This document shows, piece after piece, positions 1-12,276 of a DNA stretch of 64,000 nt (position 1 is the first letter of the stretch; each line of letters opens with the position of its first letter). This DNA is from Podospora comata (lineage: Eukaryota; Ascomycota; Sordariomycetes; Sordariales; Podosporaceae), in NCBI GenBank assembly GCA_017354895.1, contig CP071494.1, positions 2,108,001-2,172,000 on the forward strand. The letters are read 5' to 3'. The notes below the pieces were generated by a model, which was not told where the DNA came from, ran no database searches, and was given only the letters and a program-made list of their open reading frames with translations. The translations under genes and the position numbers were made by a program.

Positions 1-610
1 AAGTATAGAATCAACTTGATGATACCCTGATCTCTCGCTGTTCTGTCACCAATCGGCAAAGCCATACTCGGCAGCGCTACCCTGATCGCCGTATTCAAAA
101 TCTGCGCCGCATCAAAGTTGATAATCGCCCTCTTGTAATTCAGCTGCGCCAACTGCAACACTGGCAGATGTCTGTGGTGGTTGACCGTCATGGTCTCGGG
201 GTCCTTCTCGATAGGCCAGGTAAGCGGTACCATAAGCTCGTAGCACGCCAACGCAACCTTTGACCTGTATTTGCTATCATTTTCGCTTGGCGGCCATAAA
301 GCAAGAATCTGGAGGAGATCGGTGCAGACAATATTCGCTTCGGCGAGGCATCGCGCAACGTCCATGCGGTTCGTCTTCTCATCGTAGAATCGAATCCATT
401 TCTTCAGATCGCGCAGGACTTCGAGGGCGTCGTCGCCGAGTTTATACTTGTCGTCGTCGCTGTCTACACTGTAACCACCCAGCTATTCCAACTGTCAGCC
501 AACTTGTGTCAAGGATCGCTGGTGGGAAAGCCTACCGCAGAAACAAGACTGTTGATGTGCGCCCGCACCTCGGGGTGCACAGTGTCGTTGGGGATCTCGT
601 TGTCCTCCAT
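1..610 (-). CDS. tof1: Tof1/Timeless fork-protection protein, N-terminal part
   Basis: Topoisomerase 1-associated factor 1, the fungal Timeless homologue. It acts with Csm3/Tipin at replication forks in pausing, S-phase checkpoint signalling and cohesion. Only the N-terminus is here; the gene runs off the left edge. Exon 1 is 610-536 (25 codons, ATG at 610) and exon 2 is 482-1, joined by a 53-nt intron that keeps frame. The protein reads [20 protein letters not shown], then continues with family blocks such as [53 protein letters not shown] and [15 protein letters not shown], typical of the Timeless N-terminal domain. The ATG is the first in frame and the protein aligns from its start with other fungal Tof1 as I remember them. 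It is divergent from the dehydrogenase gene at 1003. Confidence 0.93.
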
Positions 611-1002
611 GTCGGAGTATTATTCTCGAATGTCGTTTATACTAGCATACGGTCTTCGTCTATCACGATACTAACTCGAATTCGTCGTCGTGGTATCTTG
701 TTTGCTGTGGCTTGGCGCTCGTGGGCATGGAAACGCGATGCTCAAACCCATTAAAATCAGACGCGACTGACCGCGTCTGCCCAATTAAAACAGACACAGT
801 GCGCTCACAGTGTGTCTCTTGGAGCTCGCACTATCCTGGACAGGGCACATGGCAGAGAGTCGGCCGAAAGCAGCAATCGGTCCGGGGGTGGCCCTTGGAT
901 TTACCGAGGCTAGCCGACGTCACTCAGTCCGTCGCATTCACAAGAGAGCTTCATTCTCATTTTCACTCTTTTTTCCATTGTGTTTGTGTATTTCAGGTAA
1001 AA
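611..1002. promoter_or_regulatory. Divergent promoter tof1 / hydroxybutyryl-CoA dehydrogenase with MCB-like sites
   Basis: A 392-bp intergenic space separates the two start codons. ACGCGA occurs at 733-738 and 761-766, and the reverse motif CGCGT at 772-776. The last two form an inverted repeat (GACGCG, 6-nt spacer, CGCGTC, 760-777). ACGCG(A/T) is the MluI cell-cycle box bound by MBF/Mbp1-type factors at G1/S genes in yeasts, which suits tof1. A pyrimidine-rich tract (about 950-995) lies just before the dehydrogenase ATG. Binding is inferred, not shown. Confidence 0.5.
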
Positions 1003-2273
1003 ATGGCTTCTATTATGTCGGCTAGACAAGTGCTCCGTCTGGGGAACCGCCTCAGCGTTCGGTCTTACTCATCTGCTGTCAAGCATGAGGGCGCCCGCGA
1101 TGTCAAGCGTCTCGGTGTTATCGGCGCGGGGCAGATGGTGAGCTTCCTCTTCATGAGATGAACATAGCAATTGTAGCTGACATGAGATGAACAGGGTCTC
1201 GGTATTGCCCTTGTGGCTGCCATGAAGGCCCAAGTCCCAGTTACCCTCGTCGACTCCAGCCAGAAGTCTTTGGATAAGGGCCTTGTCTTTGCTGGTATGT
1301 TGTCACTACCAACCCTGAACCAGACCCGTTAAGGGGCAACCCAAGCCATGGAAAGGGGCACTCAAGCCACCAAAAACGGGCTTCAACCACTTCTCATTAA
1401 CCCTCCCAATTCTCTTTATCAACCATGGCCCTTCATTTTCCAGTATCAATTTTGACTAACGACTCCCAGATACTCTTCTCGCCAAGCAAGTCGCAAAGGA
1501 GAAGCTCACTCAGTCGCAAGCTGATGCGGCGAGGGCCCTCCTCCTCCCCACCACCTCCCTCGACGCCCTCCACGAAGCCGACTTCGTCATCGAGGCCGTC
1601 CCAGAGATCCCCTCTCTCAAATTCGAGCTCTTTTCCCGCCTCGCCTCCATCGCTCCCTCCCATGCCGTCCTGGCGACAAACACCTCCTCCATCTCCATTA
1701 CCCGTAAGACTCCCCTAACCCCTTGCTCCCCACCACACCATGTTGACACCCATCCCAGGTATTGCCGCCGCCACCCAGGACCCCTCCAAACCTCTCGACA
1801 CCTCCGCCTCCTCCCGCGTAGTAGCAACCCACTTCATGAACCCCGTCCCGGTCCAAAAAGGTGTCGAACTCATCTCCGGCCTCCAGACCTCCCCCACCAC
1901 CCTCGCCACCGCCGTCTCCTTCGTCGAGAAAATGGGTAAAATTGTCTCCTACTCCGTCGACTCCCCCGGTTTCCTCGCCAACCGCATCCTGATGCCCTAC
2001 ATCAACGAAGCAATCATCTGCCTCGAATCCGGCGTCGGAGACCGGGATTCCATCGACGCTATCATGAAGAATGGCACCAACGTCCCCATGGGTCCGCTCC
2101 AGTTGGCGGATTTCATTGGGCTTGATACTTGCCTCGCGATCATGAATGTCTTACATACGGAAACGGGGGATAGCAAGTATAGGCCGAGTGTGTTGTTGAA
2201 GAATTATGTTGCGGCCGGGTGGTTGGGGAAGAAAAGTGGGAAGGGGTTTTATGAGTATGCCCAAAAGAAGTAA
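1003..2273 (+). CDS. Mitochondrial 3-hydroxybutyryl-CoA dehydrogenase
   Basis: NAD-dependent 3-hydroxyacyl-CoA dehydrogenase of the short, single-function type, oxidising 3-hydroxybutyryl-CoA to acetoacetyl-CoA in beta-oxidation/butanoate metabolism. Exons 1003-1137, 1195-1294, 1470-1703 and 1759-2273 join in frame to give 327 aa. Residues 1-25 (several Arg, Ser, no acids) look like a mitochondrial presequence. The Rossmann motif is VIGAGQMGLG at about 39-48, split by intron 1. Next come [18 protein letters not shown] and the catalytic-His block THFMNPVP. The C-terminal domain has [26 protein letters not shown] and [11 protein letters not shown]. Intron 2 (175 nt) is longer than the others and holds imperfect ACCCAAGCC-type repeats. 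The ATG was chosen because it begins the presequence and follows a pyrimidine-rich leader. Length matches the family. Confidence 0.93.
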
Positions 2274-2867
2274 GTGGGCAGGAGAGGTGCTGTGTGTGTC
2301 ATGATAGAATCTAGACAGCGTTTTTCATTAAGCCATGTATCAATGCTTATATATGTTTACATATCTGTTGGTTATTTCACATGTATCCCTCTACTAGAGC
2401 ATGACACCGCACGGTAAACCACTCAGGTCATCCCCTTCTTTCCATTGTCACTTACCTGCTTCAAAGCGCAAAACCAGTCGCCCTCTAATACAGAAACAAA
2501 CCTCATTTCACGTCTACATAGCAACCACCCCCTTCCATTAAAAAGGGGCAACAAAACAATCCACTCCCTCAACCACACCCAGTACCCCTCAGCCCATTTC
2601 CCTTTTACCAATCCTCACCGCTATCCCCCCACTGACCATGCACTCAATCAAAATCCCTCTGCACGCTGACAAAAAAAAAACTTAGATTACACCCCGCAAT
2701 CTATCCAATTTTCTCACCTCCCCGCAAAAAGTAGCCGACACCACTCGGTAGTGCTTCACAAATTGCCCAATATTTTCGGCATCAGTCTACCAGGACAGCA
2801 GCAAACTTTCTCACGAATCTCTTTTTGCTTTTCTCCTCCTGCTACCTGTCGGATGAACCGGCCGACC

Positions 2868-2888
2868 TGTGTGTGTGTGTGTGTGTGT
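2868..2888. repeat. (TG)n microsatellite
   Basis: About ten uninterrupted TG units in non-coding DNA. Confidence 0.95.
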
Positions 2889-3894
2889 TGCAGTTTTAAT
2901 CTGTCCTCCCCCCCCCGGTCACGCTACAGAAACTTAGCAGTTGAAAAGCTATTTTTGTCCCCTCTCTTTGTTCATTCGGCTTGTCCCGAAGCCAGCCAGG
3001 TTCATCTCTCGATAAACCATCGCCTGGGAGTTTGTGTGGTGAGAGCCCGCTAATCTCGCTGTGAGATCTTGGGGAGGAACAGGCCGTCCTTCACTGGAGA
3101 GAGATGAGAAGGTAACCAAAAACTACCCCAAGCACACCCCAACAACAAGCACCACAACCGCAACCACAACCACAACAACAGCCGACCACCACCCCAGCCC
3201 AACCCTCTCCTTCCACCTTCCCCTTCCCAGGCAAAACTCCCCATCACCCATTTAAGCCGAGTGTAATGTGAATCAGCAACAATGCCGGGGGCACCCGCCC
3301 CTCCCGGTCCCCATCCCATCCCATCCCATGACAGCCAGTAAACCCCCCTCCCGTACCCCCAGACTCTCATATAGTACCTGCCATGGAAAGAACGGATCAA
3401 GAGCAATATATTCCCACCCCGTTAGTCAAACTAGCCCGACCCCACCCACACACATCCCCTCAAACTGAACCTTCAGACGGAAGTTCCCAGCAATAGAGAA
3501 CCAAACCAAATGTGGCCAACTCTGACGGCCGGAACTGTCGTGTGATATGTCAACAAAAAGCAACAGCTAGGTTCAGGATGCCAAGAAGAATACCTCTCGT
3601 TGGTGGTGATGTTCTGATATAGGGGGTATATATCATAAACAAACCTCAAGATCTTGATACTCCTCCCTCCCCGAGTGTCCGGTGGTCAGGCAAAAAATAA
3701 CGAAACAGGCATGACATCAATCTTCCCGAAACCAAAACCAATACGCTCTCATCACGGAGAGCCACAAAGCTTGTTTCTTTTTTTCTTGAAGCGGATCGTC
3801 CCAGCCTCCATCTGTCTGTCATGAAAATACATCCCTCATAAGCAAAAACCGGCTGACAGGAAAGAAAGCGGGCGTTCGGAAAAAATATGGGGTT

Positions 3895-3897
<3 letters not shown>

Positions 3898-3944
<47 letters not shown>
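3898..3944. repeat. (CA)n microsatellite, about 23 units
   Basis: A perfect CA tract of about 47 nt in the gene-free interval. It is the longest dinucleotide tract in the window. Confidence 0.97.
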
Positions 3945-3945
<1 letters not shown>

Positions 3946-4445
3946 CACACACAATACAGCAAAAACCATGCTCCCCCCTCTTCGGAAAAGCACCCCCGGC
4001 TCACATCAAAAAAATCCGGTGTTTCCCAAAGGGGTAAAAAGACCATCCCATCCTGTTCCTGCGTACTAGAGTAGACCATGCCATGCAGGGAAACCCGCAA
4101 GAACGGGCATGTCTCGCCTCTTGTTGGTTAGGTACCACAAGTAGTTTTCCCAACTTGCTAGCCCGAATGTTGTGTTCCACCCCTGTGTGGAAAAGCAAGC
4201 AAGCAGGCTCCGAGTGAGTTCGAGGTAGTTATCTATCGATCGTGAACTCGAGAAAAAGCAGAATCAGCCAATGGGGGTTGATAAACAAGTGAGAGAAGAA
4301 ACAGTGGCTGGCAAAAACAAACCAAGACCTCCTCAGCTTCTCCCGGCGGCGGCCAAAGATTGAGCCTGGAATGGCAAGCCGAGGGAAAACCCCCATGTCC
4401 GCCATTTTTACCGGCCGGGCCTAGAAAAACAAAAATGCCTTTGCT

Positions 4446-4466
4446 GTTGTTGTTGTTGTTGTTGTT
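4446..4466. repeat. (GTT)7 microsatellite
   Basis: Seven perfect GTT units; non-coding. Confidence 0.93.
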
Positions 4467-4960
4467 TTTGTGGGCGGTAGGTAGCTTGGAGCTTACCTCC
4501 ACCATAAGAAAGGTAGCTTCCAAAGAAAAAACTGACGAATCGGCACAAATTTGACAGTTTTGTTTTGATCCTCGGTATTGTGCTTGGATCCGTCAGTCTG
4601 GTCTTACAGCACAACACAGCAATGCCTTGTAACGGGACCAAAGTCATGTGCCACACAAGTCAAAGACAGTCCCATGCCTAGTTCGGTTGTATCTCAGGAA
4701 TCAGGTGAATCATGCGTGCTCGGTGTTGAGTGACTCCTCTGGTCGATATCGAGTTACATCCCCGTTGACTGGTTCTCGAAATCAGCATGGCTATTCGCGC
4801 AAGAAGGATGACAGGCATCTCCACTACCTTCGCAAGCTTATATATGGCGGGAAACATCATTTATCTCGACCTTTGAAAGCATTTTCGATCAGATCGTCAG
4901 GTTGGGGGTCTCGAACAAACAAACAACATGACCTAGAAGCTGTACAGCCAGGAACGCAGT

Positions 4961-7900
4961 GAATAGTTTGAGCAAGCCGCGTTTGACAACTCGGCTAAAC
5001 AGACCCATCAAAACGGTTCAAGGACAAGCAATTCGCGCCCACAAGCTCTCACGTCACAGTGGTAAGCAAGTCACTTGAAGGAAAGCCGATAATCACCAAC
5101 GTTCTGCCACGCCGTGTTTGACAATTGCGTGATGCTGTACCAGGCGCCTGCGATATTCTTCGCCTGGGTCGCATCACTGGGCTAAAGAGTTCTCTGTCGA
5201 ATCGTAAACATGCCGGCAGCCGTGTCACAAGATGTCTTGTGAGGAGCTGAATGATAAGACACGGTTTGACCAGCAGCCATTCCACGAAAGGAAGGTCGGA
5301 CACGCCAGCAAGTTCTGGAGAAGCAGGTGCGTCTCTCCATGGGGGCTTCTCCTCGAGGCTCCTCCGAATCCTGACAAGCCCAGAAACTGCTCTCAACCAG
5401 TCTGCGTCAAACTGCGCCTTGAGCGCAAGCGAGACAGCGCCGTCACAATGCGTAGCATGCGTTGCTTTGCACGACCGGCCGAATTGATGAGTCCACGTGT
5501 GGCAGAATCCAAGTTAGGCTCGCGCAATGCACAATGCAGGCTGCACGGCTCGATATTAATGATGGTGGGTAATGTGAGGGGAAGCCGACTTGGTAGGAGT
5601 GTGTTAAGCATCCTCGGCCTTGTCGAGTGCTGATGATGTTCCGGTGGATAAGGAAATGCGCAAGCCATGTGGAACTAGAACTGATCCTCCGAACGGTCTT
5701 CTAACTCTTACTTTGTCGAGGCCGGGGAAGCCTCTGAACTGATGGGACATGTTCTGGGATCAATGGCCTTGCTTCAAACGAGCCTCGGAAAGCATATCTC
5801 TGCACAAGGTCCTGCCTTGAAATCTGAGCCATCCGTTTGGTCAGCCGCTTGTGTCTAGTATAGGGGATATTTTGACACCGTCGGGTTGTAGCAACACGAG
5901 ACCGAGTCGCTCGCCTTGAAGCTGGCAGAGCTCTGGTGATACTGAGTGCACAGGGCACTTCGACGTGGCCCTAAACGCAGAAACGGAGGGTTCGTCGTGG
6001 CCAGCAAGGCCGTACAAGTGGCCCGTCGCCATCAGGCCGTTGGCATGACGTCTAGCTGGTGGTAAAATGCGGCAAAAACAGCGAGCATCAGCGCGTGTCT
6101 TTGGGCGTGGGCCGACAGCAAGGGGCTGGGTCTCGATGGTTTTTGCCGCCAGCTCGTGGCCTAGAGAAAAATCTTGCCCTGGACGGAGCATGTTGCAAGT
6201 CTTGTCAAGGGTCGTGGAGGGAGATGCTTGATGTCAGCCCCCTTTCCACCCGCTCCTGCAGGTTGAGATTCTGCAACTCAGCGAGCGGGTTATTTCCGGA
6301 GGACGACGATGCGACAGGTTCCCATGTTGATTCATCCCATCCCGCTGGTAGCCCGGGGATCGATCTGACGAGCTATCGACTGAATTTGAGTGCTTCAGTC
6401 TGCTGCCGTGTGTTCGCCCTGATGCTGGATCCACGGGGATCTTTTGTGTGAGGACTGGACAGCTGATCTATTGGACAATCAGACGGCTTCTTGCATTCAC
6501 AATAGGGGCCCGTATCCAGGGTTCCTGGATTCCAGATGATCGCACAAAGTTCTCGCCGTGCTTCATCTGCAGGCACGCGGCTTGCGCAACCCGGAAGTCG
6601 AGATTGTGCTCTGGCTAGAATTCGTGTTTGATCCAAACACAGGGATGGTGGCAGCTCACCAACGTCTCGCAAGCAGATTCAGGCCCCGAACAGCCGTCAG
6701 GGCTTCAAAAGGTGAAACTGGAAATCTGATCTCGTCGTAGTCGTGTACTCCGGGAACCGGAACCTACACTCGCGGAGGGTGTAACTGGGAAATGCCGCGG
6801 CGACAGGAATGACTTCCACAACACGAAGATGGTGGCAACTGAAGAGCCCATTCCGGGCAACCATCAAAGAAATCATTTGGACACGAAAGACCTCTCGCCC
6901 TGCCAAATGAATTATTCAGGTAGAGATAGACACTCCGACACCAACCGTCTGTTCGTCTCAACAACGCGGCATCGGGGATGTCCGGGTCTAGAGCTCTGAG
7001 CCCACTTCTGCCAGGAAGCAAACAGACAGACAGGACCAAAAGACGGAAGAAGCCAGCACGTGCGCTCACCGTTTTCGCGCTCCATGTACGAGACGGTTGT
7101 GAAATGGATGACCGTCGGGACCGACGAGACAGTTACGTCTGACGCATTATCCGGCACCGTCAAACCCGAAACAGGCTGAGAATAGCAGTGGGCAACAGAG
7201 CACTCCAATTCCTCTCCGTGGAGTCTCTTGTTGCCGCGGTCTGGCGTCTGCTATTCTTGTTGCAAGGGCTCGCCATCTACCCTATAGATAGGAGCTTGGA
7301 TGCAGCAGAGCTGACATTTACCCCTATCAGATGAAGCTGTGGGGAACACAGCGAGACAAGCGCAGCTGCGTAAGCGCGGCGTCTGGGTAGGCGGTAGAGG
7401 CGCGAGGCAGGCCAGTAGCCATTCAGACCGTTTGAATCCTGGGGTATCAGTGCAGACTTTTTGCTGTCCTGCAACTGCAAGGCACCCGATCTTTCCACTG
7501 CCGAGAGAAGTCAGCTCGGTTTTACCGCGGCGTCTTCCAAACACCTCGGCATCATGCCCCGTCAGCCGCTTCTTTGAGATTCTCATCAGTCGTGACGGGG
7601 AAGTGGAGAAGTCAAGAAGGGTAACGCGGAGGAGGACTGGAGCGGCCCGAAGACCGGAGCACAAGCCCTAAGGATCCGGTGTGTGCCGCCATGCTTCTCA
7701 CTTTCACCACCCCGAGGCGGCTTTGGGAATAGTCCAGGAACACGCTCGGCGCGCGATGAGATCTGAGCAGCCCCGGACGCAACGGTACTGAGCGGCTGCA
7801 ACCACCCACCACACCCGTCCCGCTAAGCCCAATACAAGCAACGTGCGGGCTGCGAATTCTTTCTTTGCTTTGCCAATTTCCCTGCCAGTTGATAATGCGT

Positions 7901-10900
7901 TGTTTATGTCGTTTCAAGAGATTATGGCACGTCTGGTAGAGTCCGAAGAAATTCCACGACTGTGGCTCGCGGGAATTTGGCTTGCACGATCGGGGAATCT
8001 GGGGAGTCTGGGGGATCTGGGCTCTCGGTGTCGACAATGGCAAAGCGTGGTGTCGACAGTAAAAGAACGGACAACCCCGAAGTCCTTAATCTGACGGTTA
8101 ACTGCTGCATGGCGCATGGGCGGCATGCTGCATACCGCAAGCAAGTCCATTGATTCGAATCACTCACCTCGGCCTTCACCTGGAGAAGACCTGGGATGCC
8201 CGGAGACAACATGTGAGGCGATGGTGGTGCCTTGGTGGTAGCCGCATACTGTCGGGTGTAAAGAGACTGGGTTCTTTTGGAACATGGAAAAAATATGGAA
8301 GGTGGTGCTTGCAGCCTCGACCAGGCAGCCAAGACCAAGAAAGAGAGCTGAAGAGGCAGGCGCTGGTTTGAGATTTTTCTTTTGCATTCTTCGGTGTCGA
8401 GCCGCTCTTTCCCCGGGAGTCGCCAAAAAGCTTGAACACTGATCGTGCTTGCCTTGTTTGGTCAGGCTACTCACTGACGAGGGCCCAGGCCGTTGAGGCC
8501 AATTCTTTCTTCCCAAAACGTCACCGTGATTCTGTTTGATTCGCAACGATGACCATCTAGGCGATGTGTCATTCAGAGCCACCTACCGTCGCACAGCACC
8601 CAACCCCCGGTAAACCACTACCTACCTACCTATTGGATGCTTTCCGCTGCAGTGCTCACCTGTTCTTCCTGACGCAGCAGTCTGTCTAGGTTGTCGGATT
8701 CCTCGTCAATTTTCTACTTGATAAGATCCAATGCTTCTTTGGTGGAATTGATCCATGGTCCCGTCTGCAGAAACTGATGGTCCGGGTTTAACAGAGAAGC
8801 GCCGGGGCCCCACCCAGGATGCCGCCGTGAGAAGTCAACTGTCACCCACGGAGCCGATGTCTGACGGGGGACGGGGATCGGAGGCTACACTGGCTCCACA
8901 TGGCCCCATGGTCCGCGAACAGACGCCGGCATGCCCACCGGGCAAGACAGACAAATTGGCAGCGATCCCGAATCCGATTCGATGCATGCCATCCATCAGC
9001 TGTTAGGTGCTGCTGCAGTTGCAGTAGAGGGTGCGAGGCCATCTCCTGCTTCTTCTGGCTGCTCTGCACCCCTGATTGGGACGGGTAGCATTTCAACAAT
9101 CAGCTGCTAGATGGAAGCCAGCCTCGGACAGCCGTTGCCTTCCAACCTCTTTGGGAATGGCCCCTCCTGCTGCATCCCCCATCTCGCTCTCGTCTGGCCT
9201 CATCGTTGCCCTACCGGTACCTACGCTAGCCCCTCACAGAACCACCCCTGGATGAAACCATGGACCGACCCCCCTGCTCCGAGAGGAGAGATGCCCCAGC
9301 ACTGCTTGGCTCTCGATCCCATCCCTGCTCGACTGTTAGCGGCACGGCAAGGGGCGTGCAAGTAATCGAGACTTGGCCGGCTCTTCTCGCGACACCTCTC
9401 CGTCCTGCTCAATGCGACCCTCTGGCTGCACAACACCTTGGCTCTCCTGTAGTTCTCATCATACAGTTGCACCAAACTCCACCGAATCCGGTGTGCTCTC
9501 CTCTCTGGTGAAGCGCCCACCATATCAGCCTGCGGCTTTGTCGGCGCTGTTTCCCACTCCTCCGACTGCCCACCCCAAGGGCCCAAAACCCTGCTCTGTC
9601 AGAGGCCACAAAAGACACCAGCTTTTCCATACTCCGGCACTGCGCACTTACAAGTGCCGTGCAATCGCACCAGAGCCGCCTTGCCCAGTGCCGCCGCCTC
9701 CCGGAGGCGTCTGGACGCTTAGCGACGTTCGAGTGTCTCCTCCCAAGCGCACCTACGCCGCCTGCTCCACCCCGTCGTTGCTGGCGTTGCGTGCCTCTGT
9801 CAGACAGAAGAGACGGGCTCGGCAAGATGGGCTGACAGGGGGGTCAACAGACGGCTCAGACAAAATCTCTCTTGTCAGCGTGGTTCCCTACTGGCTAAAA
9901 TGGAGCAGTCACTGTGAACGGCAGCCCTCGTTGCTCACACGGTACAACCTTCATGGTCATCAACACCCCCAGCACTGCTACCACTGCCTCGACAGTGCTC
10001 CAGCGGTCAGACTCACCAAGCTACAACGATGCAGAATATCTATTCACCCGTGATCTAACCATTCCTTCCCTCCAAACGCCAGCTTCCAGGACACAAAGAC
10101 CTAAAATCTTTCTCTACTCCACATCCCGCAACACCACCCGCCCTCTACAATTGCCGCTTTGAGCTATCGCTGCCCCGATCTTGCTGTTGCGGAGGATGCC
10201 AGTGGCCTTGTCACTTCTTGATCCGATCTGGGTCCACCCCCCTCCCCTGGCTGCGCACCTTGTTGCCCAACCACGCCCCTCCCTAGTCGCTCTCACACTT
10301 GCCCTTTTTCTCCCGCAGCCACCAAGCAGCAGACACTGTACACCACGCCTCTCCTCCGAGTAGGATCGGCATCGATGATTGGCTTCAAGGCTTGAGGCAA
10401 CGTCGACAACGGTCATGCTTTCTTCCGTGGAGTCGACACTGAGCTAATGTGAGGCAGAGCCAATCACCCGCCCAGAAACGCTCCAGCCGAGATGCCATGC
10501 ACAGCTTGTACCTACCTTTCCATGCATCTCTCTGAGCGTTCTTCGGCCTCGTGCTGCTTGCTCTCGGTCTTGGGGCGCTCTGATGTTCACTGAACTGTGG
10601 AGCGGTTGCGTGTGTCCCTGCACTGTACAGTGGGACAGACAGTCTAGGAGGTCAGGATTGCTATCAAGAGGACACGAGGGCGACCATGTACCCAGCGTGC
10701 CTGCTCGTAACCCATGGTAGAGCAACCGTGTCTCGTCTCCCTTGAGCATCGGATGTTTGCATCGGTGTCATTGGTCCAGTAGACTCCCTCTCGCCTACAG
10801 ACAACTGCGGTATGCTCTGGCACTCTGACCATGCCCAGGTCCCTGCACTATATGCGATGTGTATGCCTGTGTCTTCACGACCGCCCTATGACGGACCCAT

Positions 10901-12276
10901 GGCACTTCTCCACAGCCTGGTCAACTTCTTCTTTTCTTCTCTCAACGGCCTTACTTGCAGCACCGACGACGTTGGCCTTGGCACGAGCGTTTTCCTGTCC
11001 GTTTTTGGCCTGCTTTCAAGTGCCAGCAACTGTCCCCCTGTTGGTTCCATCAACTTCCTGGCACGGCATTAGCCATTCAGCCGAGATCTTATGGGCCAGC
11101 TGCCACGATAGAGTTCCGTCACTCGCATCAACCCTTGCCTGGCCAGAAAAGGTGAGGGCAGAAGAACGGTGTGGCTCAGCTCTTCCCCCATCCTCTAGAA
11201 AGCGAATATCACAATACCGGTGGCCATAGCTTGGGGGTTTCGTCTAATCGAAGGCCCATCCAGTGCCCACCCCAGACAACACACAGGGCCCCCAGTAGAC
11301 TTAGCCGTTAAAGCTACCGTCCTCTGTCAGGTACCAGGTACCCCGATCTCTCCCCAGCCCTCTCCTGCCACTGTTGCGGTAGGCCGTGCAGCCCCTGTCC
11401 TGTATTTGAATGCGGCCTCGACATTTCTCCGTGAGGAGTGAGCCCTCCGCCGGTATTAATCCTAGCTCTGTCCTACCCTGGGGCCAAGGTGCTGAGGAAC
11501 CGTCTTAATACCACCAAGGGCAACCCACAAGAGCTTCATAGCTCCCGCCCTATCCCATTCCACGGGATCATCCAACTGCAGACGGGTCCCCGCCGAGCAT
11601 CCTCCTGGCCAACCTTGATTTTATACAAGATATGTTCCTGCCTTTGGGTCTCTGGTAGCCAAGGAAACCTCTCCCCTTTCCCCTTCTTCCCTTTTGCCAA
11701 CCACGACAGCCTCTCCATCACCCAAGGCGACAACCACGGTTCGCCAGACCTCAGCTTGGACAGCGTTCGTGTCGATCAGTTGGTTAATACCCGAGCCCCG
11801 TGGTTTCCTGTCCTCGCCAGCACACACACGGCGGCTCCCTCTGATCTTTCTTTTCACTGGTGGGCCTGGTCTCCTGGTACGACGCATCTGCACATCAACC
11901 CCAAAGAAAAATCGCGCTCAAACCGCCACCGCACATTTTGCCCTCCTCAGTGCACTCATCCTGTTTGATCATCGATACCATCCGGACCCAACTCTCGTTC
12001 ATATTCGCATCGCCTGGGAACTTTCAGTCTTTGGATGCCAGGATCTGCCGGGCAACGATCACCTTGACCGAATCCAGGACAGAGGAGGTAGCGGATCCGC
12101 CTACCTGGCGCTGTGGATGGTGATGTGTGCTCGGGATTTCTGATATACTCGTTCTGCGCAGGCCGGCAACGACTCTCGCTTGATTCTATCCAGACCGCCT
12201 CTCCATACCGACCACTGGCCCCTGAGCCCAGCCAGGAACCCCTATCTTCTTCAACGTCGGTCGACAATCCATCCCA
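4961..12276. other. Gene-free interval directly upstream of htf1
   Basis: About 7.3 kb of mixed-composition sequence with many short open frames on both strands but none with a domain, a biased composition or a consistent intron pattern. The longest plus-strand frame (about 9373-10053) starts at TTG, is rich in Pro/Ser/Cys and matches nothing I recognise. The base composition is not AT-rich, so it does not look like RIP-mutated transposon remains. The distal part may be promoter and the proximal part a long 5' leader. Two short upstream ORFs close to the gene (12035-12067, 10 codons; 12117-12143, 8 codons) would matter if transcripts include them. Confidence 0.55.

Larger units (their letters stand above)
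2274..4960. other. Gene-free interval, first part of the htf1 upstream region
   Basis: After the dehydrogenase stop I find no reading frame with recognisable protein features. The plus strand is C/A-rich (for example 2440-2720 and 3110-3480). It carries a (TG)n tract at 2868-2888, a long (CA)n tract at 3898-3944 and a (GTT)7 tract at 4446-4466. Open frames here are low in complexity and lack splice-supported continuation. Confidence 0.6.

Noticed and set aside
8145-8165. GATTCGAATCAC, resembling a tRNA T-arm
   Set aside because: No matching acceptor stem, A box or anticodon arm could be placed at the right spacing on either strand.
9373-10053. Longest open frame in the region upstream of htf1 (226 codons, plus)
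   Set aside because: It begins at TTG, is Pro/Ser/Cys-rich without a motif, has no splice-supported extension and overlaps another long frame on the opposite strand.
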